Shown piece by piece: positions 35,703-45,773 of a DNA stretch of 64,000 nt; within the stretch, counting starts at the first letter, position 1; each line of letters begins with the position of its first letter. Below the pieces are notes generated by a model. It saw nothing but the letters and a program-made list of their open reading frames with translations, was not told the DNA's origin and did no database searches. The position numbers were made by a program, and so were the translations under genes. The stretch comes from Brenneria sp. hezel4-2-4 (GTDB taxonomy: Bacteria > Pseudomonadota > Gammaproteobacteria > Enterobacterales > Enterobacteriaceae), in contig NZ_JABJXS010000006.1 of NCBI RefSeq assembly GCF_013155275.1, positions 124,001 through 188,000 on the forward strand, read 5' to 3'.

Positions 35703-36632
35703 TTATCCCAGTTGTCGTGCGCCTGTCGTATCCAGACGGCAAATATGAACAAAGCCTTCGTCGTTCTGCAAATAGTTATCCCTTAGCCAGTCAGCCAGGC
35801 GCTGAGCGCTGTTTATTTCATTGCAGACCGCAAATAACGTCGGGCCTGAACCCGAAATACCGCAGGCCAGCGCCCCGATATCCTGGGCGGCTTTCCGCGC
35901 CTCGGCAAAGCCGGGCAGGAGTTTCGTCCGGTAAGGTTCCGCGATGACATCCTTCATCAGCTTGGCCGCCAGCGAGGCTTGCCCGGTGTGGCAGGCGTGG
36001 ATAAAGCCCGCCAGATAGCGCCCATGGCTGATGCAATCCTGACGGCGGTATTGAGCAGGTAAAATCGCCCGCGCTTCCGCCGTCGACACTTTGATGCCCG
36101 GATAGGCCATCACCCATAGCCAGTCGTCGAACGCCGGCACCGGCTGGCTGATAATGCCCTCTTCTTCCAGCATCAATTGAATGCCGCCGAGAAAACAGGG
36201 CGCCACATTATCATAATGTACGCTGCCGGAAATACGCCCTTCCAGCTCGCCCATCAGCGTCAGCAGGCGGGTATCATCCAGCGGTTTGCCGCAGAATTCA
36301 TTCATCGCCATCAAACCGGCGACCACCGAACAGGCGCTGGAGCCTAACCCCGAGCCAATCGGCATGTTCTTTTCCAGCGTCATGGCGACCGGTACGGTTT
36401 GGCCGATTTCCTCACAGAAACGCTCCCAGCACTGATACACAATGTTTTGCTTTGGATCGTCCGGCAGCTTGCTGACGAATCGGCCTTCGCTTTTCAGGCT
36501 GAACCGATCGGCGGCGACCACCGAAACGCAGTCCCCCAGCAGCGCGCCATCGATCGGAGAAACAGCGGCGCCCAGCACGTCAAAACCGACGCTGACGTTG
36601 CCGATTGACGCAGGCGCATACACCTTAACCAT
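35703..36632 (-). CDS. thrB: homoserine kinase
   Basis: ThrB phosphorylates homoserine. This GHMP-family kinase of 309 residues has the ATP-binding loop [16 protein letters not shown] at about residue 88. The start [18 protein letters not shown] is taken 2 bases after the thrA stop; the open frame extends 7 codons further but overlaps thrA. GGGAGC before the start provides the ribosome site. Confidence 0.97.
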   Translation of the reverse strand: MVKVYAPASIGNVSVGFDVLGAAVSPIDGALLGDCVSVVAADRFSLKSEGRFVSKLPDDPKQNIVYQCWERFCEEIGQTVPVAMTLEKNMPIGSGLGSSACSVVAGLMAMNEFCGKPLDDTRLLTLMGELEGRISGSVHYDNVAPCFLGGIQLMLEEEGIISQPVPAFDDWLWVMAYPGIKVSTAEARAILPAQYRRQDCISHGRYLAGFIHACHTGQASLAAKLMKDVIAEPYRTKLLPGFAEARKAAQDIGALACGISGSGPTLFAVCNEINSAQRLADWLRDNYLQNDEGFVHICRLDTTGARQLG

Positions 36633-36634
36633 AA

Positions 36635-39094
36635 TTAAGCTCCCAACTTCCATGACAGGGTACGCAGCAAATCTGCAAATACGCCCGCGGCGGTAACGTC
36701 ATTACCCGCCCCGTAACCCCGTAATACCAATGGCAATGGCTGATAATAACGGCTATAGAACGCCAGCGCATTTTCGCCATCTTTGACTTTAAACAGCGGG
36801 TCATTTCCCCCCACTGCGCTAATGTGGACTTTACAGCGACCGTCTTCAATCAGACCGATGTAACGCAGCACTTTGCCTTCATCACGGGCTTGCGCGATGC
36901 GGCTGGCGAACGCATCATCCACTGACGGCAAACGACGCATAAAGCTGTCGACATCGCCGGCGGCATCAAAATCGGCCGGCAGGACGGATTCTACATCAAT
37001 ATCCTCCAGCTCCAGCTTATATCCCGCCTCACGTGCCAGGATCAGCAGCTTGCGCGCCACGTCCATACCCGACAGATCGTCGCGCGGATCCGGCTCGGTA
37101 TAGCCCTTTTCTTTTGCCTGGCGCGTAGCTTCAGACAACGACATACCTTCATCCAGCTTACCGAAAATAAAGGACAGCGAACCAGACAGAATGCCGGTAA
37201 AGCGAAGCAATTCATCACCGGCGTTCAACAGATTTTGCAGGTTTTCGATAACCGGCAGACCGGCGCCCACGTTGGTGTCATACAAGAACCGGCGGCGCGA
37301 CGTCGCCGCCGCGCTGCGCAGCTGCTGATAGTAGTTCATCGAACCCGTATTCGCCTTCTTGTTTGGCGTCACGACATGGAAACCGTCGGCCAGGAAATCG
37401 GCATACTGATCGGCCACCGCCTGGCTTGAGGTGCAATCCACAATCACCGGGTTCAGCAGGTGATATTCTTTTACCAGACGAATCAACCGTCCCAGGTTAA
37501 AAGGTTCACGGGCTTTCGCCAGTTCCTCGCGCCAGCTATCCATCGGAATGCCGTTGATGTTGGTCAGCAACGCTTTGGAGTTGGCGATACCGCACACCCG
37601 CAGGTCGATATGCTTCTGCTTCAACCACGGCTGCTGACGGTGAATCTGCTCCAGCAGCGCGCCGCCCACGCCGCCCACGCCGATCACGAACACGTCAATC
37701 ACCTGATCGGTATTGAACAGCATCTGATGCGCAACCCGCACGCCGGTCGTCGCCACATCATTGCTCACCACCACCGAAATGGAACGCTCGGACGAGCCCT
37801 GGGCAATGGCGACAATGTTGATATTGGCGCTCGCCAACGCGGAGAATAAGCGGGCGGACAAGCCACGAAGCGTGCGCATGCCGTCACCGACCACCGAGAT
37901 AATGGCCAGACGCTGCATCACGTCCAACGGATCCAAAACGCCTTCTTTCAGTTCCAGATAGAATTCGTCTTCCAGCGTCTTTCTGGCGCGAGCCAGTTCA
38001 TTTTGCGAGACACAGAAACTGATGCTGTATTCCGAAGACGACTGGGTAATCAGGACGACGGAGATGCCTGAACGCGACATCGCCGCAAATACCCGGGCCG
38101 CCATCCCCACCATCCCTTTCATACCGGGGCCGGAGACATTAAACATCGCCATATTATTCAGGTTGGTGATGCCTTTGACCGGATATTGGCTATCGGAGCT
38201 GTCCATACCGATCAGCGTGCCGGGAGCCTGAGGATTTTCGGTGTTTTTGATAAGGCAGGGAATCTGGAACTGGGCGATGGGAGCGATAGTGCGGGGGTGG
38301 AGGACTTTGGCGCCAAAATAGGATAACTCCATCGCCTCCTGATAAGACATCGACTTTAGCAGCCTGGCGTCCGGCACCTGACGTGGGTCGCAGGTATAAA
38401 CGCCGTCGACATCCGTCCAGATCTCGCAACAGTCGGCGCGCAGACAGGCGGCCAGCACCGCGGCCGAGTAATCCGAACCATTACGGCCCAGCACCACCAG
38501 TTCCCCTTTATCATTGCCGGCGGTGAATCCCGCCATCAGGATCACGTGGTCTTTCGGGATGGCGCTTTCCGCGATACGACGGGTTGACTCGGCGATATCG
38601 ACGGTGGATTCGAGGTAATAGCCCTGAGCCAGCAGTTTTTCCACCGGATTAATCACCGAAACCGCATAGCCGCGCGCCTGGAATACCGCTTCCATAATGG
38701 CGATCGACAGTTTTTCGCCGCGGCAGATGATGGAGGCATTCACGCTGTCCGGACACTGCCCCAGTAAAGCGATACCGTGCAGTACCTGTTTTAACTGCGC
38801 GAGTTCCTGATCCACCACGACTTTGAGGCGAGCATGATCAAACCCCGGCTGCGCCTGCGCCAAGCCTTGCAGCAAAGAGGAGAATATGGTCTCAGCGTCG
38901 TTAAGATGAGGCAGTAAATCCTGTCCGGAGACGGTTTTATCAATCATCGCAACCAAATGGTTGGTAATCTTTGCCGGAGCGGATAGCACGACGGCGACCT
39001 GTCCCTGACGCGCATTGCTTTCGATAATGTCGGCAACGCGCAAAAAACGTTCCGCATTTGCTACTGAAGTCCCGCCAAATTTCAACACTCGCAT
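36635..39094 (-). CDS. thrA: bifunctional aspartokinase I / homoserine dehydrogenase I
   Basis: ThrA catalyses the first and third steps from aspartate to threonine and is feedback-inhibited by threonine. The 819-residue product has the N-terminal aspartokinase domain ([20 protein letters not shown]), two ACT regulatory domains around residues 310-460 ([37 protein letters not shown]), and the C-terminal homoserine dehydrogenase with [18 protein letters not shown]. It is preceded by the leader peptide and attenuator. Confidence 0.98.
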   Translation of the reverse strand: MRVLKFGGTSVANAERFLRVADIIESNARQGQVAVVLSAPAKITNHLVAMIDKTVSGQDLLPHLNDAETIFSSLLQGLAQAQPGFDHARLKVVVDQELAQLKQVLHGIALLGQCPDSVNASIICRGEKLSIAIMEAVFQARGYAVSVINPVEKLLAQGYYLESTVDIAESTRRIAESAIPKDHVILMAGFTAGNDKGELVVLGRNGSDYSAAVLAACLRADCCEIWTDVDGVYTCDPRQVPDARLLKSMSYQEAMELSYFGAKVLHPRTIAPIAQFQIPCLIKNTENPQAPGTLIGMDSSDSQYPVKGITNLNNMAMFNVSGPGMKGMVGMAARVFAAMSRSGISVVLITQSSSEYSISFCVSQNELARARKTLEDEFYLELKEGVLDPLDVMQRLAIISVVGDGMRTLRGLSARLFSALASANINIVAIAQGSSERSISVVVSNDVATTGVRVAHQMLFNTDQVIDVFVIGVGGVGGALLEQIHRQQPWLKQKHIDLRVCGIANSKALLTNINGIPMDSWREELAKAREPFNLGRLIRLVKEYHLLNPVIVDCTSSQAVADQYADFLADGFHVVTPNKKANTGSMNYYQQLRSAAATSRRRFLYDTNVGAGLPVIENLQNLLNAGDELLRFTGILSGSLSFIFGKLDEGMSLSEATRQAKEKGYTEPDPRDDLSGMDVARKLLILAREAGYKLELEDIDVESVLPADFDAAGDVDSFMRRLPSVDDAFASRIAQARDEGKVLRYIGLIEDGRCKVHISAVGGNDPLFKVKDGENALAFYSRYYQPLPLVLRGYGAGNDVTAAGVFADLLRTLSWKLGA

Positions 39095-39123
39095 TTTTAT
39101 TTTTTCTCCTGAATTTCTGTCAT

Positions 39124-39152
39124 AAAAAAAGCCCGCACTGTTCGGTGCGGGC
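39124..39152 (-). terminator. thr attenuator (intrinsic terminator)
   Basis: On the minus strand, GCCCGCAC and GTGCGGGC (39145-39152 and 39131-39138) form the stem, followed by a seven-T tract, 24 bases after the leader peptide stop. The last codons of the leader (39179-39187, minus-strand GGTGCGGGC) are exactly complementary to the 5' arm of this terminator. A stalled ribosome can therefore switch the RNA to an antiterminator. This is the classic thr attenuation arrangement. Confidence 0.92.
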
Positions 39153-39175
39153 TTTTTTCGATTCTTCTGTATGCG

Positions 39176-39244
39176 TCAGCCCGCACCGTTACTGGTTGTA
39201 CCGGTGATGGTAATAATCGTAATGATTAGGCTGATATTGCGCAT
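39176..39244 (-). CDS. thrL: thr operon leader peptide
   Basis: The 22-residue peptide is encoded between the thr promoter and the attenuator. It starts M-R-N-I-S-L, runs through I-I-T-I-I-T-I-T-G-T-T, and ends S-N-G-A-G. It contains six Ile and five Thr codons, so ribosome stalling senses charged tRNA-Ile and tRNA-Thr. E. coli ThrL ends with the same G-N-G-A-G type tail but has eight Thr and four Ile, as I remember it. The end of the gene forms part of the antiterminator. Confidence 0.93.
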   Translation of the reverse strand: MRNISLIITIITITGTTSNGAG

Positions 39245-39287
39245 GCTAAAAATCTTGTCTCGTTAAATGTATATCGGTCTGCCCTAT

Positions 39288-39316
39288 TAGTTAGGGTAAT
39301 CGCACCGTGAAGTCAA
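39288..39316 (-). promoter_or_regulatory. thrLABC promoter
   Basis: The minus strand has -35 TTGACT and -10 TAACTA separated by exactly 17 bp. The leader ATG lies about 40 bases downstream. The -35 equals that of E. coli thr; the -10 is weaker. Confidence 0.7.
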
Positions 39317-39440
39317 TGGATTTCTTTTTTTTATACGCCGCGACAACCTTTCGCCGCGGACGAATAAACTGTAATAAAACCAACAGGCCAGATGATTATT
39401 TGTCAAAAATAACAAATCAACATCTTTTGCTGTAAAAAAA

Positions 39441-40142
39441 TCACTTGCCGCTATCTTCTTTGGATATCGCTTTCTCGACGTCATGCAGCAACATATGCAG
39501 CATGGCGGTATCCCGTTGCTCTAACCGCCCCAACCGCTGATGGATCCAGTCGCGTAATTTTTCATCATCCTCTACCGCCAGATTAATGAGCAACTTATCC
39601 AACCGCTGACGTAACGCCGACAACGGCCCGGACGGCGGCGGAGTGTGCTCGTCAGGTCGGACCTGCATTAATTCCGCCAGTTGATAGCAATATACCATCA
39701 CCGCCTGACCAAGATTCAGCGACGGATAATCCGCCTTCATCGGTACGCCGGTTAAAATATCCGCCAGTTCAAGCTCTTCATTGGTTAGCCCGGAATCTTC
39801 ACGTCCGAAAACCAATGCCGCGGTTCCTATCCAGCGCTGTTTTTCCCGCATCACGCCCAACAATTCGGCGGGCGTACAGTAATAACGGAATCTGGCGCGA
39901 CTGCGGGCCGTGGTCGCAATAGTAAAATCACTATCCGCCAACGCCTCCGCCAGCGTGGGGAACGTCTTTACCGCATCAAGGACGTCGCCCGAACCGTGAG
40001 CCACCCAGCGGGCGGCGGGTTGCTGATGAACCTGACTTGCGACAATACGCAACTCGCCGAATCCCATCGTTTTCATCGCCCTGGCGGCGGCCCCCACATT
40101 CTCGGCCCGCGCGGGTTCGACCAAAATAATATGAAACTGCAT
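39441..40142 (-). CDS. tRNA/rRNA methyltransferase LasT/YjtD (SpoU family, TrmJ-like)
   Basis: The 233-residue SPOUT-class methyltransferase starts MQFHIILVEPARAENVGAAARAMKTMGF. It has the SpoU motif 1 (NVGAAAR), motif 2 (LVFGREDSGLTNEE) and motif 3 (SLNLGQAVMVYCYQL) that form the SAM-binding trefoil knot. It matches YjtD (LasT), located between the thr operon and arcA in E. coli. TrmJ (2'-O-methylation at tRNA position 32) is a close paralogue, so the exact RNA target is uncertain. Confidence 0.88.
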   Translation of the reverse strand: MQFHIILVEPARAENVGAAARAMKTMGFGELRIVASQVHQQPAARWVAHGSGDVLDAVKTFPTLAEALADSDFTIATTARSRARFRYYCTPAELLGVMREKQRWIGTAALVFGREDSGLTNEELELADILTGVPMKADYPSLNLGQAVMVYCYQLAELMQVRPDEHTPPPSGPLSALRQRLDKLLINLAVEDDEKLRDWIHQRLGRLEQRDTAMLHMLLHDVEKAISKEDSGK

Positions 40143-40790
40143 ATCCCTCCTCAGCCGGGTTAAAAACGCGGCTAGCGCGCCTCTCCGTCAGGAGAAGAAT
40201 CAATCATGAATCATTGTGTAAATTAACAATAAAACAACAAAATATTGGACGCCGCGCCGCCACAAAAAATCAACGCGGCGTGACGAAAAAATAGCTGTCT
40301 GACGGTGATTACTGCCGATAAAAATAGAATAATGTATTTAACTTCAATGCATTAACGAATATCATCTTACGTTAAGCTTTCAAAGCCCTGTTATCAGCAT
40401 TTGCTATGCTGAATCGTTCACAAATAATGCTAAATTGTGACTTAAGCTGGCAATCTTGTAAGTGTTTTTCACAAAATAGTTAACGTGCTACAATGAAATT
40501 TGATATATGTCAACGTAACCGTAGATTTACCCGCAGGCAAAATCCGTCCTTACTGTTATGTTGCTGTTAATAAGGTTAAACTATGCACCACTTTGAGCTT
40601 TGTTAAACTGACTCCGTTATCGCCTGTTTGCCGTATCTCTGGGCAGGTTAATGTGCATCAAGAACGCATTTACGTACTTTAGTCCAATGTTGAGTGAGAT
40701 GGTGATGATTACCTCTGGCACTCCTATGATAACAGCGACTTATGTACTTCCGATTTTTATTATTTCAGTTGGCAATTTTAGGTAGCAAAC
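40143..40790. other. long intergenic region upstream of arcA
   Basis: These 648 bases lie between lasT and arcA without a supported gene. A hairpin with an 8-bp GC-rich stem (40249-40256 and 40274-40281) and an FNR-like palindrome at 40500-40513 are the only structures I can point to. Small open frames here lack ribosome sites and overlap the FNR-like site. A long arcA leader with several promoters, as in E. coli, is the simplest reading. Confidence 0.5.
40500..40513. promoter_or_regulatory. FNR-type site upstream of arcA
   Basis: TTGATATATGTCAA matches the FNR consensus TTGATnnnnATCAA with one mismatch. E. coli arcA is activated anaerobically by FNR from its upstream region, so the site is expected. 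It lies 277 bases before the arcA ATG, implying a long leader. Confidence 0.7.
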
Positions 40791-41507
40791 ATGCAGACCC
40801 CGCACATTCTTATTGTTGAAGACGAGTTGGTAACTCGTAATACCCTCAAAAGTATTTTTGAGGCGGAAGGGTACCTTGTTCACGAAGCCACCGATGGCGC
40901 AGAGATGCATCACATTTTGTCCGAGAACGACATTAATCTGGTGATTATGGACATCAATCTGCCAGGCAAAAATGGTTTGCTGTTAGCGCGTGAACTGCGT
41001 GAGCAAGCCAGCGTCGCTCTGATGTTCCTTACCGGACGCGACAACGAAGTGGACAAGATCCTGGGTTTGGAGATTGGCGCCGATGACTACATCACCAAAC
41101 CGTTCAATCCCCGCGAGTTAACCATCCGTGCCCGCAATCTGCTGTCGCGCACCATGAATCTGGGAGGCGGAACGGAAGAACGTCGTTTGGTTGAAAGCTA
41201 TCGTTTTAATGGCTGGGAACTGGACATCAACAGCCGTTCACTGATCAGCCCGGCCGGCGAGCAATACAAACTGCCGCGCAGTGAATTCCGCGCCATGCTG
41301 CATTTCTGCGAAAACCCCGGCAAGATCCAATCCCGCGCGGAACTGCTGAAGAAAATGACCGGCCGCGAGCTCAAGCCTCATGACCGTACGGTCGACGTGA
41401 CGATCCGTCGTATCCGTAAACACTTTGAGTCCACCGCCGATACGCCTGAAATTATCGCCACCATCCACGGTGAAGGTTATCGTTTCTGCGGCGATCTGGA
41501 AGAGTGA
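40791..41507 (+). CDS. arcA: response regulator ArcA
   Basis: ArcA is the OmpR-type response regulator that represses aerobic metabolism when phosphorylated by ArcB. The 238-residue protein has the phosphoacceptor Asp54 in [14 protein letters not shown], acidic residues 10-11 (VEDE), the conserved Lys in [10 protein letters not shown] and a C-terminal winged helix ([28 protein letters not shown]). It is nearly full identity to the enterobacterial protein as far as I can recall. A terminator follows. Confidence 0.98.
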   Translation: MQTPHILIVEDELVTRNTLKSIFEAEGYLVHEATDGAEMHHILSENDINLVIMDINLPGKNGLLLARELREQASVALMFLTGRDNEVDKILGLEIGADDYITKPFNPRELTIRARNLLSRTMNLGGGTEERRLVESYRFNGWELDINSRSLISPAGEQYKLPRSEFRAMLHFCENPGKIQSRAELLKKMTGRELKPHDRTVDVTIRRIRKHFESTADTPEIIATIHGEGYRFCGDLEE

Positions 41508-41515
41508 TCCCACTG

Positions 41516-41550
41516 AGCCGAAGCAGGCTTCTGCTTCTGCTTCGGCTTTT
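41516..41550 (+). terminator. arcA terminator
   Basis: AGCCGAAGCAG and CTGCTTCGGCT form an 11-bp stem with a 10-base loop, followed by TTT on the plus strand. It lies 9 bases after the arcA stop; creA ends just beyond it from the other side. Confidence 0.8.
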
Positions 41551-41577
41551 GCGTTGCTACAGCCCGCTCGGTTGCCT

Positions 41578-42066
41578 TTACTCCGCGCTATCCCGCTTTG
41601 CCCATGGCATCACGGGCACCGCACTCAACGCGTTTTTTGGCGAACCTTCAACCAAACGATCGGAATAGGCCAGATAGATTAAGGCATTGCGTTTGCGATC
41701 GTAGAACCGCACCACCTGTAATTTTTTGAACACCAGCGACGTTCGTTTCTGGAATACCACCGTCCCTTTATCGCCGCCGTTTTTAATTTTGTCGTTCAGC
41801 GCGATCGGCCCGACCTGCTGGCAAGAAATCGCTGCGTCTGCGGTGTCCTCCGCCAGCCCTAACCCGCCTTTGATGCCGCCGGTTTTCGCCCGGCTGATGT
41901 AGCAGGTCACGTTAGCCACATCAGGATCGTCAAACGCCTCCACCACAATTTTGTGGTCCGGCCCCAACAGCTTAAATGTCGTATCAACAGAACCCACCTC
42001 TTCAGCCTGAACCGCTCCCGCAAACAACATCAGTAAGCCGGCACTTATCGTGAGCTTTTTATTCAT
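41578..42066 (-). CDS. creA: CreA family periplasmic protein
   Basis: The 162-residue protein has a cleavable signal ([21 protein letters not shown]) and the CreA domain: [27 protein letters not shown] and [20 protein letters not shown]. Its function is unknown even in E. coli, where it is linked to creBCD. Here it stands alone between arcA and rob, without the CreBC two-component genes. Confidence 0.94.
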   Translation of the reverse strand: MNKKLTISAGLLMLFAGAVQAEEVGSVDTTFKLLGPDHKIVVEAFDDPDVANVTCYISRAKTGGIKGGLGLAEDTADAAISCQQVGPIALNDKIKNGGDKGTVVFQKRTSLVFKKLQVVRFYDRKRNALIYLAYSDRLVEGSPKNALSAVPVMPWAKRDSAE

Positions 42067-42245
42067 ATTCCGATTCTCAGATTATTCTCGTCAATTATTA
42101 ACATCTGCGAGTGGCAGCGCTCTCTATGTCCTATCGACATGGCCCATTAAACATACTCAAAATCTTAGGCAGTGCCCATGTAAAAAAATTGCTATCATGC
42201 AGGCTTTCCACCCTTAGCGCTCAGTGTGTTTGATGAGGAAGATAT

Positions 42246-43127
42246 ATGGATCAAGCCAGTATAATACGTGACCTGCTTAACTGGCTGGAAAGCCATCTCG
42301 ACCAGCCTTTATCACTTGATAATGTGGCGGCCAAAGCAGGCTATTCAAAATGGCATTTACAAAGAATGTTCAAGGATGTAACCGGACATGCCATTGGTTC
42401 ATACATTCGCGCTCGCCGACTCACCAAAGCCGCCGTGGCGCTCTGCCTGACCAGCCGGCCGATCCTTGATATCGCCCTGCAATACCGCTTCGATTCCCAG
42501 CAAACCTTCACTCGCGCATTTAAAAAACAGTTTGCACAAACACCGGCATCCTATCGGCGTTCCGATGACTGGAACACCTTTGGCATCCGCCCGCCTATCC
42601 GGTTGGGCGAATTTACGTTGCCGCAGCCGCAATTTGTTACGCTGCCGGAAACTAAACTGGTGGGAATGACGCAAACCTACAACTGTAGCCTGGAGCAGAT
42701 TTGTAATTTCCGCACGGAGATCCGCATACACTTCTGGCGCCAGTTTCTGGGCGAGGCCAAGACGATTCCACCGGTGCTATACGGCCTGCATCACACTCGC
42801 CCCAATAAAGAAAAAGACGATGAGCATGAGATCTTCTACACCACCGCCCTAGAGCCACAGCATTTACCGGAAGGCGTGCAGCCAGGAGACGCCTTCACCC
42901 TCCCCGGCGGGGATTATGTGCTGTTTGTCTATGAAGGCCCGACGGATGGATTACAAGACTTTATCATCACCCTGTACGACACCTGTTTGCCAACGTTCAA
43001 ACTTATTCGTCGCAAAGGGTTCGATACCGAACGTTTCCATCCGCAGATGAGTGAAAAAGACCGACCGCTGGCCAACATTCAATGTGAATACCTGATCCCG
43101 ATCCGTAATCCAGCGTTATCGTTGTAA
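42246..43127 (+). CDS. rob: AraC-family regulator Rob
   Basis: Rob binds mar/sox/rob boxes and activates efflux, superoxide and antibiotic-tolerance genes. The 293-residue protein has an N-terminal double helix-turn-helix (AAKAGYSKWHLQRMFKDVTG and IALQYRFDSQQTFTRAFKKQF, about residues 25-95) and a C-terminal GyrI-like ligand domain. That domain order, unlike MarA or SoxS, identifies Rob. Its 3' end overlaps the convergent gpmB stop by 12 bases. Confidence 0.96.
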   Translation: MDQASIIRDLLNWLESHLDQPLSLDNVAAKAGYSKWHLQRMFKDVTGHAIGSYIRARRLTKAAVALCLTSRPILDIALQYRFDSQQTFTRAFKKQFAQTPASYRRSDDWNTFGIRPPIRLGEFTLPQPQFVTLPETKLVGMTQTYNCSLEQICNFRTEIRIHFWRQFLGEAKTIPPVLYGLHHTRPNKEKDDEHEIFYTTALEPQHLPEGVQPGDAFTLPGGDYVLFVYEGPTDGLQDFIITLYDTCLPTFKLIRRKGFDTERFHPQMSEKDRPLANIQCEYLIPIRNPALSL

Positions 43128-43766
43128 CTCATCCAGGGCCGGCACATCCAGGTGCGAAGTATCACCCGCGGTTTCAACCACCCATCCCGAGGCCAGCCAC
43201 GGACTGTGTTGATAATCAATGCGTGACAGGGAACAGTTGCGCAGACGTAAACGCCGTTCGGCGGAGGCGGGTAAACCCAGAATGGTACTGAGCAAACACC
43301 CTAATGCCATGCCGTGACTGACCAACAGCGGCCGGCTACCTTCCGGCAGCGTCAGACAACGCGCCAGTACGCCGTGCATACGCGCCGCCAGTTCAGCCAT
43401 TGACTCCCCTTTAGGGATACGGCCATCGGGCGTACCGTCCACCAGTTGCTTGCGCCATGCTTCCTCTTCCGGGCTCAACGTATCGATATCGCGTTCTTCG
43501 AGAATCCCCATATCCAACTCCCGCAGCCCCGGCTCCAGCACGATCTGACAATCCACGCAGACTCTGGCGATGATTTCCGTGGTCTGGCGCGTCCGCCCCA
43601 GATCGCTGGTAAAGATATGCGTGATGCCTAATTTTTTGATGCGTTCGGCAACCTGATAAGCCTGCCGCTCGCCTTTGGATGTTAGCACACTGTCAGATTG
43701 ACCTTGAATACGTCGCGCCACATTCCATTCTGTTTCTCCGTGGCGAACAAGATATACCTGTAACAT
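43116..43766 (-). CDS. gpmB: histidine-type phosphatase / phosphoglycerate mutase-like GpmB (YtjC)
   Basis: The 216-residue member of the histidine phosphatase superfamily starts [20 protein letters not shown], with phospho-histidine in RHGE and the second histidine in LVSHGMALG. GpmB is annotated as a phosphoglycerate mutase, but in E. coli the activity is doubtful and related enzymes are phosphatases. It overlaps rob convergently at the 3' end and is divergent from yjjX. Confidence 0.93.
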   Translation of the reverse strand: MLQVYLVRHGETEWNVARRIQGQSDSVLTSKGERQAYQVAERIKKLGITHIFTSDLGRTRQTTEIIARVCVDCQIVLEPGLRELDMGILEERDIDTLSPEEEAWRKQLVDGTPDGRIPKGESMAELAARMHGVLARCLTLPEGSRPLLVSHGMALGCLLSTILGLPASAERRLRLRNCSLSRIDYQHSPWLASGWVVETAGDTSHLDVPALDELQR

Positions 43767-43817
43767 GGTTGTTTTCCGTTATACTGCGTCAAATTAACTA
43801 AAGAGTACGAAACCGTT

Positions 43818-44354
43818 ATGTATCACGTTGTCGCTGCAACTACCAACCCGGCAAAGATCAAGGCTATTACTTTAGCATTCACGGACGTCTTTGGGGCAGA
43901 GAATTGCCGCATTGAAGGTGTTGACGTCGACAGCGGCGTTGCGCGTCAGCCGCTTGGTTCGCTTGAAACCCGCACCGGCGCCAGAAACCGGGTGATGATG
44001 GCGCGCCAGGTGCGTCCGGAAGCTGACTTTTGGGTCGGCGTTGAAGCCGGTATCGAGGAATGCATGACGTTTGCCTGGATGGTGATTGAAAACACCCACC
44101 TGCGCGGTGAATCACGCTCTGCCAGCCTGGTGCTGCCGGAAAGTATATTACACGGCATCCGTGAAGGCCGGGAACTGGGCGATGAGATGGAGCGATTGAC
44201 CGGTATCCAGAATATTAAACACAAAGGCGGCGCCATTGGCGTCTTCACCGACGGCAAACTATCGCGCACCAGCGTTTATCATCAGGCGCTACTGTTGGCG
44301 TTGGTCCCTTTCCATAATGCTATCTATCAAACGCCGGTACAGATCGTCAATTAA
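43818..44354 (+). CDS. yjjX: inosine/xanthosine triphosphatase YjjX
   Basis: YjjX hydrolyses non-canonical ITP and XTP (Maf/HAM1-like fold), protecting nucleic acids. The 178-residue product has the family blocks [42 protein letters not shown] and [13 protein letters not shown]. It is divergent from gpmB, 51 bases apart. The order rob-gpmB-yjjX-trpR is that of E. coli except for the inserted sugar locus. Confidence 0.94.
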   Translation: MYHVVAATTNPAKIKAITLAFTDVFGAENCRIEGVDVDSGVARQPLGSLETRTGARNRVMMARQVRPEADFWVGVEAGIEECMTFAWMVIENTHLRGESRSASLVLPESILHGIREGRELGDEMERLTGIQNIKHKGGAIGVFTDGKLSRTSVYHQALLLALVPFHNAIYQTPVQIVN

Positions 44355-44423
44355 CCGCCGCCCGGAAGAGAACTGGAACACGGTTGTCAGCCCCGCAGTC
44401 ATCGTGGCTTGAACGGCGTCTTT

Positions 44424-45443
44424 TTATAATGGTTTAAGATGAGAGCGCCGAATAGTCAGTTTCCCCGGCAGATAAGTATTATCACCGGGCGCTTTTTCCG
44501 CGGTGAGACGTTCAATCGCTTCGCTAACCAGCAAACTGAGCGGTTGGCTAAAGGTGGTTAACGCCCAGGATGGCGAAGCGGCCATCTCGATGTCGTCAAA
44601 TCCGACAATCCCGATATGTCCATTACGCACGTCCTGACGCAATGCGTCCAGCGCGCCGACAGCCAGAATATCGTTTTCACAGAACAAAGCGTCAATACGC
44701 TGTTCCGGCGGCGTCCGGGACAAATACGCACTCATCACGTCGAAAGCGCATTGCCGCTGATAGTCGCTGGCGGCAAGCACCGTGTCGACGGTGTTGCCCA
44801 ACGTTTGCAGTTTATTGCGATACCCTTGAAAACGCAGCAACGGACAAGTGTCGGTTTGCGGCCCTTTCATGTAACCAAAATGAGTATACCCCTGTTGATG
44901 AAGCAGTTCGGCAATCTGACCGCCGGCGGCGTAACCGTCTGTATTCACAACCTGAATATAAGGGTTGTCGTTATTGCGACAAAGCTGGATCAATGGGATC
45001 TGATGAATATCCTGCGCCAGCGTAACCAGGTCATCGGTCAACGCAGTGCCTAAAAACAGCAGCCCATCCACCTGAAGCTGGTCGGCAAGGGTCATGACCG
45101 CCTCATAATTGGCTTTGGACGTAATATTCAGCAGCAGCGCCATATACCTCTTGCGTTGAAGCTGCTGCGTCACCTCATCCAGCAACGGCATCAGATTGGG
45201 GTTCTTAAACTCGTCCGCGACCACGCCGATAATATGGGAATTTTTATCCGACAGGCTGCGCGCCAACAGGTTCGGGCGATAACCGAGCACCTTTGCCGCT
45301 TTTAACACATCTTCTTTCGCTTTTTTGGAAATGGACGCGCCCTCGGTAAAGGCGCGGGACACGGTCCACTTAGAGACGCCCGCCCGTTTTGCCACGTCAC
45401 GAGCCGTTGCCTTGTATGGCTTATTCTTCTTTTTATTTTCCAT
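44424..45443 (-). CDS. LacI/GalR-family transcriptional regulator
   Basis: The 339-residue repressor-type protein has a lysine-rich leader of about 11 residues. It is followed by the LacI helix-turn-helix and hinge (ATARDVAKRAGVSKWTVSRAF, then LGYRPNLLARSLSDKNS), and a periplasmic-binding-like effector domain with VVADEFKNPN, DGLLFLGTALTDD and GIVGFDDIEMAASPSWALTT. Recognition-helix positions after VS are K-W, unlike LacI's YQ. It faces away from an orphan sugar-binding protein gene, which it probably controls, with a 433-base gap. The effector is unknown. The gene is not at this place in E. coli. Confidence 0.93.
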   Translation of the reverse strand: MENKKKNKPYKATARDVAKRAGVSKWTVSRAFTEGASISKKAKEDVLKAAKVLGYRPNLLARSLSDKNSHIIGVVADEFKNPNLMPLLDEVTQQLQRKRYMALLLNITSKANYEAVMTLADQLQVDGLLFLGTALTDDLVTLAQDIHQIPLIQLCRNNDNPYIQVVNTDGYAAGGQIAELLHQQGYTHFGYMKGPQTDTCPLLRFQGYRNKLQTLGNTVDTVLAASDYQRQCAFDVMSAYLSRTPPEQRIDALFCENDILAVGALDALRQDVRNGHIGIVGFDDIEMAASPSWALTTFSQPLSLLVSEAIERLTAEKAPGDNTYLPGKLTIRRSHLKPL

Positions 45444-45545
45444 AGAGTAAGTACGTTCTCCGTCAAAAACCGCTTTGATATACGATAGAACATAGTAGCG
45501 AAACCAGTCTGACTCAGACTACGGACAATGACAAGCACGGACAAA

Positions 45546-45559
45546 TGCAACCAGGTGCA
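45546..45559. promoter_or_regulatory. candidate operator O1 for the LacI-family regulator
   Basis: TGCAACCAGGTGCA is an imperfect dyad with TGCA arms, sharing 11 of 14 bases with the site at 45699. It lies 103 bases upstream of the regulator's own start, suitable for autoregulation. The assignment is inference from similarity and position. Confidence 0.4.
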
Positions 45560-45698
45560 ATTAATGTTACGGTTTTGTGACCACTTTCGAGAGTTTTGTT
45601 TTTTTTCGTTTACTTATTTGTTTATTGTGATTAAAAGTTAAACAGCCTTTCAGGCATTATTCCTTAACATACACGCTGCGATGTGTTGCGTCGCTTTT

Positions 45699-45712
45699 TG
45701 CACCCGAGTGCA
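45699..45712. promoter_or_regulatory. candidate operator O2 for the LacI-family regulator
   Basis: TGCACCCGAGTGCA is a dyad matching at six of seven paired positions, with the C-G centre typical of LacI-family operators. It is 153 bp from the first site and about 165 bases upstream of the binding-protein gene. Together the sites fit TGCAnCCnnGTGCA. Confidence 0.45.
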
Positions 45713-45773
45713 GGAAAAGAGATGTTGCGGAAAATAAAGGCGCTTTGTACACCATCAACTATACGGAGTCGCT

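Noticed and set aside
40500-40682. A 60-codon open frame upstream of arcA.
   Set aside because: It starts inside the FNR-like site, lacks a ribosome-binding site and has no similarity that I recognise.
43116-43127. Twelve-base overlap of rob and gpmB 3' ends as possible annotation or sequencing error.
   Set aside because: Both proteins have normal lengths and C termini, so the convergent overlap is probably real and unremarkable.
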